A DNA stretch of 38,362 bases, taken from the NCBI GenBank assembly GCA_037447655.1, contig JBBHKE010002339.1, forward strand, positions 1-38,362, in the 5' to 3' direction. The notes beneath the pieces are model-generated. The model made no database searches. It was not told the DNA's origin and saw only the letters and a list, made by a program, of their open reading frames with translations. Below are positions 20,077-29,125 of the stretch, in pieces (the stretch's first letter is position 1; each line of letters starts with the position of its first letter). The position numbers and the translations under genes were made by a program. Source of the DNA: Zygnema cylindricum (Eukaryota > Streptophyta > Zygnematophyceae > Zygnematales > Zygnemataceae).

Positions 20077-21005
20077 CCACGTAGCTTTTTGGATTGTCTT
20101 CTAGATTATGCTGTTAGCTATCACTAGGGATTCATTTCAGGTTTAGTTGACTATCGGTCAAATAATCACCTTAGGTCAAAGTCTAGCACTTCCGTGTTCT
20201 TTTTTAGTACTTTGTCTTGAAAAAGTGGAACAAATAATTACTTCTGGCCGTGGATCTAGCCACATTCAAGAGCATAACTTTTTGCCTCGAGTGTAGTACG
20301 GATTATTTTATCTTATGTCAGTTCATTTATACTTGCTTGCCTGTCATTGGTTAATATCATGGCTTTGACTTTTGGACCTAAAATTGGACAAACTTTGATG
20401 TATAAAGCACTTTGGGCCGAATGAGACATGTTACTTTTTCAGTACTCTCTCCTGAAAAATCCCTCAAAATTCCAACAAACCTTCTTTGGAGAATCTTTGT
20501 TTTGTTTTGACTCTATTGTCATATTGGTTTTGGATCTGGCTTGTGTGGGAAATCATAGTCCGGGCGGGTAGTTGGCACTATCTCTCATTTGGGTGATTTT
20601 TTGACTTTTTGGCTGTCGGAAATTGAAAAGAGTCCGGTTAGTCCCGAGTTGCGGATACCTCGGGGTGAAGGAGGACCATACCTATTTGCGGTACCATCGG
20701 GAGAGGTGTCGCCTTTTTTCATTTTCATCAATGATTGCCGGGGTATGTTGAGCTTGATTCGCCATATTTTATATAATCTATCTTTTATTCTATTTTCTGG
20801 TGCAAGGTGATATTGTTAAATCTGAAAATGCCAATCATATTTCTTTTTATATTTCTACGTAGTAGTGCATTTGTATCTTTGTTTGTAGTTACTTTTTTGA
20901 TTGGGCGTGACCTTGTCGGAGTAGACTGCAAACCACTTTTGATCAGAACAGTGGGTTTTGAGGGAACAAGTGTTAAAGACTTCCAGTGGTATAAGCACCT
21001 AAATT
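20077..21005. other. Unrecognised stretch
   Basis: About 930 bases with no recognisable gene, LTR or inverted repeat. A 73-codon plus frame at 20589-20810 has a Pro/Gly-rich middle but no family match, and a longer plus frame at 20807-21301 merely runs through the LTR copy. Confidence 0.5.
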
Positions 21006-21288
21006 GGGAGATCAGCCCAAAGCCCTCAAATCCACTCCCTTTCCCCGGCCAGGTGTGGAAAGGAAGGGAAGAGAGGAAATATCTTCTCGCCTCGCTATGC
21101 ACTCATTTCTATTTCCTATGCGATTGTCTCCCTTTTGTTGCATACATGTCTAAGGGAGGGATGTCGGCAGAAATCGGCATCATCATCATTGTGGGAAGCA
21201 TCCGCATTTGGAGTGTTATTTGCAGGACTCTGATGCACACTATTTTTGGCGTGGGCCCCTCTCTTACTTTTCCCAGGCACGCTCGACA
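21006..21288 (+). repeat. Second copy of the gypsy-relic LTR
   Basis: It starts TGGGAGATCAGCCC and ends CTCGACA, matching 12867-13151 throughout. No primer site follows and no polypurine tract precedes it, so it is a solo LTR or fragment. The flanks show no clear target duplication. Open frames across it are not genes. Confidence 0.6.
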
Positions 21289-21499
21289 ACGTCACTCTTA
21301 AGGCCTATGTTCCAATAGATGGTCTCAACAATTAAACGGATAAGTTTACATTATGTTGGGGCAATAAACGACTTTTTATTTGCGTAACACATTAGGGTCG
21401 GTGCCACGTAGTAAACTATTACGACTATGCAAATCTAAAAATAATCTTTGACAGCAAAGTGTGAACGCAATATCTGTACGAGCAAAGGTAAAAAATGAG

Positions 21500-22479
21500 G
21501 GTATGGCCCCATGTGGCTAAGTAAGGTTTTTTTCTCTCATTTTCCATTAAAACTTAGCTTGGTATTGCTAAAGTTGTAGGCGTAAGAAAAAATAGCAAAT
21601 TTTTAGAGTACAATCTGAGTCATTCTCGAACGTAAGATGTAAGAAAAGTTGTCGTTTTGTGTTTTTTCAACCCACTCCCACATCATCTTAAAACTCATCT
21701 TAAAACACATCGGGGATGTGTTTTAAATAAATTAAACCGATTTGATATATGGGAAAAAAGATTATCACGTGTGAAAATTTTCAGAAGTTTTTGGCAAAGA
21801 AAAAAATTACATGGTTGTTCATTTTTGTGCGCATCCATCTTGTACGGTTTTTTTCTTGTAGGGGTCTAAGACCGGTTTTTGTGAAAGTTTCTTGCTTGGT
21901 TTGGTTTCGAGATGACTACACCGGCATCCTCATCGTCTTCGGTTCCGATTGTTGTCTCAGAACAACATGTCTCTCTTTCACTCCAAACTCCACTAATACA
22001 GGACGCCGATTGAGGAAGGCATAATGTTGAGGGTGACAACACGTGCGCGAACCAAGTCACGCTCGGACAAATTTAACAAACACACCCGAAAAAGAAAAAA
22101 AATGTTTTTAATTTTGCACGGCCTAAAGAATTATGTTTCCATTCATGGCGGCCGTACAAGAGAGGCAAACGCAAAAGCATGTTATTACAGCAATGGATGC
22201 AAGGGTCTATATCTACGATCTCACTCAATGACATGCGACCTACCAAATCATTTCAAAAATTATAATTTGTCTTGCGACTCTTCAAATATTTTTGAAAAAT
22301 ACGCTGCGGTGAGACACATTGTTGACGTTGACAACCGTCACAAGCATTGTCAATGTATATAATCGTCACACCGTTAAGTAACAATTTCGTTGTTACACAT
22401 AAGAACATTCAAACACCGTGTACTATAAATCTGCGCTATAAAGTAAGTTCTCTAAGTTACTATTACATGGGGCCGTACC
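21500..22479. mobile_element. 980-bp TIR element, relative of 5380-7146
   Basis: The ends are short inverted repeats: GGTATGGCCCCATGT on the left and, in reverse complement, GGTACGGCCCCATGT on the right (22465-22479). The subterminal regions match 5380-5610 and 6800-7146. A short frame opens with ATG at about 21911 and reads as a Ser-rich, then Val/Leu-rich peptide before a stop at about 22010. A second 112-codon frame at 22024-22362 is Lys/Arg-rich at first and has scattered Cys and His residues. I recognise neither; they may be scraps of a transposase. Confidence 0.55.
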
Positions 22480-23451
22480 TTGACTCGTACTAGGTATTGA
22501 ATAAAATCTGAAGGGGGCAGACGAAACTTAAAATTCATAAGTGTAAGAAATTGTGACGTTGGTTAGTGGATGATAACAAGAGCGTGAAAGAATATCCTTC
22601 GTCAAAGATTTTCGCGCGACTTCTAGTGGTTGTGCATCCACCTTGGCGGAAGGCATGTCGCCTATGAGACATGTAGCCAACTTATCGCGCATTCATTGTA
22701 GATATTTTTTCACTTGTCTGCGGGACACAATGTTATACGTTCAGGCTCTAAAAATTGTCCTCTTTCAGGTCACTTACTACAAATGGAAAGGTTGGAGCGA
22801 TGCTTTATTTTATTTTGTGAAGCATGAAATCGGAAGGTCAAAGTTTACGCCCATAACCTTTGAGAGCCAAATCAGTCATTCAATAACCTTACTTTTTTTT
22901 GACAAAAAAACAACATGGTTTGACGGTTTACTAAACATTACAGCCTTTAATAAACAACCTCATTTTTTCCTAATGGAACTTCACCCTAAATAACAACAAC
23001 TTATTGTATTCGCAATTCAAACAAAACGACAAAAAGACCATGGGTGAGGTAACGTGGTTACATCGGGAGGTCTCTATAGTATGGAGGCCTCGGTTACATC
23101 GTGTAATGTCTATAAATACGTTTTTATGTATGTGTTTCGATGTCGGTGGCTTCACGCAAGTTGAGGATCCAATCTTTGAAATCGTTGAAGATTTCAGAAA
23201 AAATAGTCTAGTATGGTACAGTCTAATACAAAATTATGTAATGTACCTCACTTTTCGTCTGATGCCACTGCAATTTAAATAACAACAACCTTACCCTAAA
23301 TACTTCGTCTCACTTTTGAGGATCTCGTTTGTTTTCAACCTTTTGTCGAACTGATTTTGGTGTTGTTTTGTATCAGAATAATCCTTATCGCGATATATCC
23401 ATTAACTATTAAAAGGATCTAGAATCGAAGCGTGTGGAGCTTTTTATAAGT
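22480..23451. other. Repeat-bearing stretch, no recognised gene
   Basis: 23040-23225 matches 33485-33690 inside another TIR element; landmarks are GGAGGTCTCT, GAGGCCTCGG and AATCTTTGAAAT or close variants. A block near 22580-22680 resembles 33770-33850. The end motif AATGGAACTTCACCCTAA lies near 22975. A 116-codon frame at 22643-22993 ends in that motif and is unlikely to be a gene. Confidence 0.45.
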
Positions 23452-23886
23452 GTTGTGCATCGGATTTTTTTGTTGATCTCGATATACACGACATCCAATA
23501 AAACATCGACCATTAAAAAGGCTCGATAAAATCGCTTCGGGACAATCAAATATTATCACGATATATTTTGTTGGAGTTTGGTGTCCGTACATCTAGTATG
23601 TTACAAATTGTACTAAAGTCAGTACGGAAACCCTCGGTTTTTTTTTTTTTTTCGGTAGTCATTGAAGTGTCGCGAAAATATATTCGACCGATAACTCATA
23701 GTGATATATCACAATTTCATGGTGATACTAAAATTATCAATATATATATATATGTTAAATATATATATTTATATATATATATAAATATATATATATAACA
23801 TCACACGAAGACGATATATCGATTATTGGCAAGTCAAAAAATTAGCATATTGAATAACGGCAAAAGGCTCTCGATACACAAACCTC
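23452..23886. mobile_element. Diverged TIR element of the GTGTTG family
   Basis: The left end GTGTTGTGCATCGG and the right end with GGCAAAAGG and CTCGATACACAA match the ends of the element at 33180-34035. TATCG-type motifs recur inside, and a TA-dinucleotide tract at 23735-23800 takes up part of the interior. The right end is worn. No coding frame is present. Confidence 0.5.
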
Positions 23887-24027
23887 ACTACGCGACAAAT
23901 CTTCTCTCTGTCGCAATCTTCTACCTGTCAGTGAGTTCTCCCTCGCTACGCGACAATATTCTTTTTCTGTCGTGACGAACTATTTTTTTTCCTTTGTCCA
24001 GAAACAAAATCGACAGTCTATTGGACC

Positions 24028-24068
<41 letters not shown>

Positions 24069-24340
24069 TTTTTTTTTCCCACATTGGCAGAATATAATTT
24101 TCACGTTTTCGTGCCACGTCATCAAATCTTCCAAAAGAATGCAGACCATTTCGTGGAGCTGCGAAACCTCGCAGAAAACGACAAAACAAAAAGTTCTCTT
24201 ACAAACAAAAAAAAAATCTTTGGTACTAAAAATAATTCGTATAGCCGTATTTTATTATTTTTCATTAAAGTAATATTTTATTTCGTACTAAAAAAACTGG
24301 TACAATCGTATTTTTACCCATGCTTATTATAATTTAATTT
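23887..24340. other. AT-rich stretch with TA microsatellite
   Basis: It contains a TA run at about 24030-24062 and T-runs. Short open frames here consist largely of repeat-encoded residues. No gene seen. Confidence 0.5.
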
Positions 24341-24475
24341 CCCTCCCCTCCCCTCTCCCCCTCGTCTCTTCTCATCTCCGCTCCAGCTCCCTCTCCCTCC
24401 CCTTCCTTCCCCTCCCTTCCCCTCCCTCGTCCTCTAAAACTCCTCTCCCTCTCCCTCCATCCCCCCCCTAAAACT
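24341..24475 (+). repeat. Polypyrimidine tract
   Basis: About 130 bases made almost entirely of C and T in CCCTCC-type runs. It forms the left side of an arrangement whose right side is the polypurine tract at 24846-25010. Confidence 0.75.
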
Positions 24476-24820
24476 GACGCGGCAGCTGACGTGACGGCGA
24501 GGGATATTGCCACGTCAGCAGATGACGTGGCAACTGACGTGTCGTGTGGGGCATTGCCACGTCATCAACTGACGTGGCAGGCATGCTGACGTCATCAACT
24601 GCCCTGCAGGCATGCTGACGTCACAAGCTGACGTCATCAGCTGATGAGGCAGGCATGCTGATGTAATCAATTGCCTTGCAGACACGCTGACGTCATCAGC
24701 TGACGTGGCAGGCATGCTGGCGTCATCAATTGCTCTGCAGGCATGCTTACGTCACAAGATGACGTGGCAGGCATGCTGACGTCATCAGCTGACGTGGCAG
24801 GCATGCTGACGTCAGACCAG
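24476..24820 (+). repeat. Tandem repeat rich in TGACGTCA and TGACGTGG
   Basis: Roughly ten units of about 30 bases, typified by TGACGTGGCAGGCATGCTGA followed by CGTCATCAGC. Some units alternate with a variant beginning TGCCCTGCAGG, which suggests a 60-base higher-order unit. Nearly every unit contains TGACGTCA or TGACGTGG, which are bZIP/CREB-type recognition cores, and a GCATGC palindrome. Minus-strand and plus-strand frames here only translate the repeat. Confidence 0.85.
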
Positions 24821-24845
24821 CCGCACTTATGCAGTCAGAAGACAG

Positions 24846-25010
24846 GCGAGGTGAGAGAGAGGAGGGGGGGAGGGGGAGGCGGAGGGGAAGGGGGAAGGGG
24901 AGGGGGAGGGGAGGCGGAGGGGGAGGGGGAGGGGGAGGGGGGTAAAGCGAAGGGGAAAGGAAGAGGGAAATGGGAAAGGGGTGGGGGAGGGAGGAAGATT
25001 GAGGAAAAGG
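24846..25010 (+). repeat. Polypurine tract with many G-runs
   Basis: About 165 bases of G and A with dozens of GGGG runs, able in principle to form G-quadruplexes. Coding frames over it are composition artefacts. Confidence 0.8.
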
Positions 25011-25231
25011 TTGATCCACAGTAATAAAGGTCTGATATTTTTCCTGTGGATTGGTCAGATTGCGGGCAGCCAATCAGAATTTTTTTGGGTGCTGCCCGCC
25101 GATGCCTCGTCCAATCGGGCACTTCTACCGGAAGCTTCTTCAGAAAGTAATCGATAGAAGAGGACAAAAAAAGGGGGACAATAGCCCTTATTTTTTATCT
25201 TGTATGGTGAGGTTTTTATTTTCTGTTTGTA

Positions 25232-25233
<2 letters not shown>

Positions 25234-25271
<38 letters not shown>
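25234..25271 (+). repeat. T38 homopolymer
   Basis: An uninterrupted run of 38 T. On the minus strand it would be a poly(A) tail, but I find no retroposed gene upstream of it on that strand. Confidence 0.9.
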
Positions 25272-25375
25272 CCTTGAAATTTTGGCTCAAAATTAAAATT
25301 TGGAAAGTTCAAGCTCTCTCTCCTAATTTTTTCAATGTTGGATCAACTTTTTTTTTGTTTGTTTTTTTTTTTCTT

Positions 25376-25725
25376 CCTTACTTCTTTACTTCTTGATTTA
25401 TTTGTTTGTTTATTTGATTTCTTATTTGTTTATTTATTTGTTTTCTTATTTGTTTATTTATTTCTTTATTTAATTATGTATTTATTTTATTAATTGTTTA
25501 TTTATTTATTTAATTAATTATTTATTTATTTAATTAATTATTTATTTCTGTATTTAATTATTTAATTGTTTATTTGTTTATTTTTTTTTTACTTCTTTAC
25601 TTCTTTATTTATTTGTTTGTGTATTTGTTTGTTTGTTTATTTGTTTATTTCTTTTTTTAATTATGTATTTATTTAATTAAATATTTATTTATTTATTTAA
25701 TTATTTATTTGTTTATTTATTTAGA
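25376..25725 (+). repeat. TTTA/TTTG microsatellite
   Basis: About 350 bases built from TTTA, TTTG and TTAA tetranucleotide steps with some CTTT. No gene. Confidence 0.85.
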
Positions 25726-26596
25726 GTATCGGGAGTTACAACAAGTTAATTTGTACGGATGGGAAATTGTACGGATTGGAGACCAAAAAGTTATTTAAAG
25801 GAATCTATGGTAAAGAAGAAGAAGAAACAGTTAAGAAGAAAATAAAAGAAATGGAGGGTGTTTTTTTTTTTTAAATATTCAATAAGAAAATTAAAAAGAA
25901 TCCAATTGATATTTTTTTTGAACATTTTAAAAGGTCTAGTTTTTATTATTTTTTTATTTTTTTTTATTTTTGAATGGAAATAGATTGAGACCACTTTCTC
26001 GATAAAGTTTTTGAATTCATCAAATTTCTGAATCGAAAATATTTATGGATGCATAAAATTTTTGAATTCATAAAATTTTTGAATTCATAATTTTTTTGAA
26101 TTCATAATTTTTTTGAATTCATAAATTTTTTGAATTGGGCCCTGTGTTTTTTGTTTATAATTTTTTTCCCCTGATTGCTTTCCGTCCGACAAAAAATCAT
26201 CATAAAAATGTTTTTATTTATAAATTTTATAATCTTATATATGTTTTTTCTTATTTTTTTTTACATTTCATTTTTATGATTTTTTTTTTGTAAATGTTAC
26301 TGTCATAAAAAATATGTTTTTTTTTTTTTTTTGCATTCCTTATTTTTTTGAAATTGATAATTGTTATTTCTTGTTGATGATGTGATACCCCCCCTTTTTT
26401 TTAAATATATATTTTTATTTTTTAAATATATTTGTTATTGTTCTTTGAACTTTCCGTTTTCGTCCTCTTCCTTTTTTTTTTAATCGTCATGAGTTTAAAT
26501 GTCGGAAGTTTAGTTTAGTTTTTTTTTTTTTTTTGCTGTTCAGATTCTTTTTCGATGTTTTTGTTTCTGTCGTAGTATGCGTACTATATATTTTTA
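25726..26596. other. AT-rich low-complexity stretch
   Basis: It contains many T-runs and, at about 26000-26135, a degenerate tandem of TTTTTGAATTCATAA with a period of roughly 18 bases. I see no gene. Confidence 0.65.
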
Positions 26597-26721
26597 TAGT
26601 TATCGCCGATATGGAATTTGTTGGTCTCGGACCGATATATCGGTACCTCTGACCGTTCGATAACCGATAACTATCGGTATCGGTGTTATCGCGATAAGTT
26701 TTTTACCGTTACACAACACTA
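26597..26721. repeat. 125-bp repeat of the GTGTTG family, copy 1
   Basis: Nearly identical to 34311-34434 (a handful of differences). It starts TAGTTATCGCCGATATGG and ends ACACAACACTA, the latter being the family terminus in inverted orientation. It looks like a 3' fragment of a TIR element. Confidence 0.7.
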
Positions 26722-27747
26722 GAAATATAGAACCCTGCCAGCATGTCTACATCTTCAATTAGTTTTGAGAAAGTTCATTTCAATAATTCTGTTAAATAAT
26801 TCTCAACCGACAATTGAAGCTTTCTTCACAAGTTCATGAAACTTTTCACAATAGAAAAAAATATATGTGCCTCAACATATGGCTTGCAGAGTACCAGAAT
26901 ATTCCTTATATAAGTTCTTCAACAGTAATTTCTCCCTCAATCTGCAATCAAACAGCAAGGATTGAATCGTCCTCAAGATAGACAAGGAAATCATAGTCTT
27001 GGAAATTGGACATGCAGAAGCACATTTTTAGATCACAAGGAAAATATGTTACTTTTCCACATAAAGAAAGTTTGCATGTGAGACCAATTACCCAATAGTA
27101 TGAGCATTCAATTCACACATTACATTTTCAGACACATCAGTAGTCAAGGCATCCTGAGTATCACATATTAATTACTCAAAACATAAATAACGTCGATTAA
27201 AATCGTGTCAACTCATGCCCACTCGTCCCTCTACAGCAACCTAAAACTGTATTTCTACCAAAAATGTGATTTCTCTCGCTTTAAACCTCTTCTCCATAAC
27301 TACCCCTGCCCCTCAAAATATTAATTCAAAACATCACAGTCGCCAGGTCAAAATTGTTGTTTCTTTCACCTTCAGAACTCTATCAGAACCACTCTCGTTC
27401 TCACACTCCCTTTCACACAAGTAAGAAAGAAAGAAAGAAAGAAAGAAAAAAAAGAAAGAAAGCAAAAAAATTAAAGAAATAAAGAAAAAAATATACTATT
27501 ACCTTGAAAAGCACTAAATAAACCGGAAGGTCCTATTATTATTATTACTATTATTATTATTTCAAAAACATCAAATTGCACCTTAATTTATAACTGTTTA
27601 TTATTTATTAAAATATTAATTTACACTATCATTTGTTTTTTTATCTATTGTATTTATTTTATCTTCCTGTTTTTTTTTATCATTTGAATTTTTTTTTTTT
27701 TCCAAAACATATAATTAAAACAAGAATAAAATATATAAGCACCAGTA
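26722..27747. other. AT-rich stretch with a GAAA microsatellite
   Basis: No gene seen. A GAAA run lies at 27424-27475 and an ATT run near 27535-27560. The remainder is unremarkable AT-rich sequence. Confidence 0.6.
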
Positions 27748-27847
27748 CACCGCAAATCGTTATTAGAGTCAAAGATTAAATAGCGTAAATATATAATTAA
27801 CGTTAGTAACGCTATTTGGGAATTTCAAAATTTTAGGGTAAATCATA

Positions 27848-28060
27848 GTGTTGTGTATCGGTAAGGATTTGCCGATAACCGATATGGACCTTTTTTCAAG
27901 TACCCCATAATCGATATATTGGTACGATATATCGTTATCGTTGTTATCGCCGATAAATACCCTATATTTATTTGTATTTATCGGCGATAACACCGATATC
28001 GATAACTATCGGCGATATATGTATTGACGGTACATATAAATATACGGCCAGTACACTCAA
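27848..28060. repeat. GTGTTG-family fragment with perfect hairpin
   Basis: It begins with the family terminus GTGTTGTGTATCGG after TA. A 17-base exact inverted repeat, GTTATCGCCGATAAATA at 27943-27959 and its complement at 27975-27991, encloses a 15-base loop. No matching right end is found nearby, so the copy is truncated. Confidence 0.65.
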
Positions 28061-28127
28061 CTGTACGTCATATTCCCCGGATGCGCCGCGGACCCCCTTC
28101 CCCCCGATTTCAGTAAAAAATCGCAAT

Positions 28128-28408
28128 TTTTCCTCCTCCACATTGCGACAGGACCTGCTCCTCGCAAAATCCTGTCTTTTCCTCCTCCACATCGCGACAG
28201 GATCTGCTCCACGCAAAATCCTGTCTTTTCCTCCTCCACATCGCAACAGGATCTGCTCCCCGCAAAATCTTGTCTTTTCCTCCTCCACATCGCGACAGGA
28301 TCTGCTCCCCGCAAAATCCTGTCTTTTCCTCCTCCACATCGCGACAGGATCTGCTCCCCGCAAAATCCTGTCTTTTCCTCCTCCACATCGCGACAGGACC
28401 TGCTCCCC
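28128..28408 (+). repeat. 49-bp minisatellite, 5.7 copies
   Basis: Units start at 28128, 28177, 28226, 28275, 28324 and 28373, the last being partial. Each holds CCTCCTCCACATCGCGACAG and CGCAAAATCCTGTC with few variants. Because 49 is not a multiple of three, several frames stay open on both strands; none is evidence of a gene. Confidence 0.92.
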
Positions 28409-28479
28409 TTAAACATTCACCTCCGGATCCAGCCTGCGGCCGCTGCCAACTGCACGCCCACGGGCGAAATCATAGGTGA

Positions 28480-29125
28480 AGCCCCCTTCCGTCATCCTAC
28501 CTCCCTCTCCCCTTCCATCACACGACAGAAACCCCTTTCCCCCCACTAAAATTACTCACACCTCAAACCCTAACGCCAATAACACACACAGACACACACG
28601 CTCACTCACACACAACCGCACAAAAAAAAAAAAAAAAAAAAAAAAAAACCCCAACAATTCCCTTTCCCCCCCCCCTTTTTTTTCCACATCCCCTTCCTCT
28701 CCCCCCTCCCCCCCCCCCCCCTATTTTCGACATTGATTCTCTCACCCTCTCCTCTCCAACCAAAAACTGATACTCACCCTTCCTCCCACCTCTCCCACCA
28801 ACCCCCCACCCCTCCCTATTTTCTTTCCTACTATCAATTTCTTTAACTTCCCCACCCCCCCCCCCCCCCCCATTTTTTCGATTTCCTCCACTTCCCCTCC
28901 CCATACCACTATTTCAACCATCTTCCCTTTCCCATGCCCCCCCCCCCTTTTTGATCCCTTCCACCATATCCCCCCCCTTTCTCTCCGTTGCAACCTTTCT
29001 ACCACACTACCCATGTTTCTTTCCCACTACCATTTCCACCATCTACTTCCCATGTATTCCTTTCCTCTTTCCTATTTCCCCCTTCCTCTCCCTCTATCAC
29101 GTCCCATGCTTCTCCCTCTCATTCA
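28480..29125 (+). other. Pyrimidine-rich leader of the RT gene
   Basis: The plus strand is strongly C/T-rich with an A-run at 28622-28647 and long C-runs near 28670, 28710, 28860 and 28940. Purine-coded frames on the minus strand are composition artefacts. It sits directly upstream of the RT reading frame and may be its 5' untranslated part. Confidence 0.5.

Noticed and set aside
24476-24820. CRISPR array
   Set aside because: Units are contiguous without unique spacers, and the surrounding sequence is eukaryotic transposon DNA.
24743-25167. Gly/Arg-rich and Pro-rich frames around the polypurine tract
   Set aside because: The residues only mirror the GGGGAG composition, and both strands are open.
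25234-25271. Poly(A) tail of a retroposed gene on the minus strand
   Set aside because: No gene-like sequence lies on the expected side, and T-runs are common throughout the region.
28057-28416. Long open frames on both strands at about 28 kb encoding a repetitive Cys/Arg-rich protein
   Set aside because: They translate a 49-bp tandem repeat, which cycles through all frames and stays open by chance.
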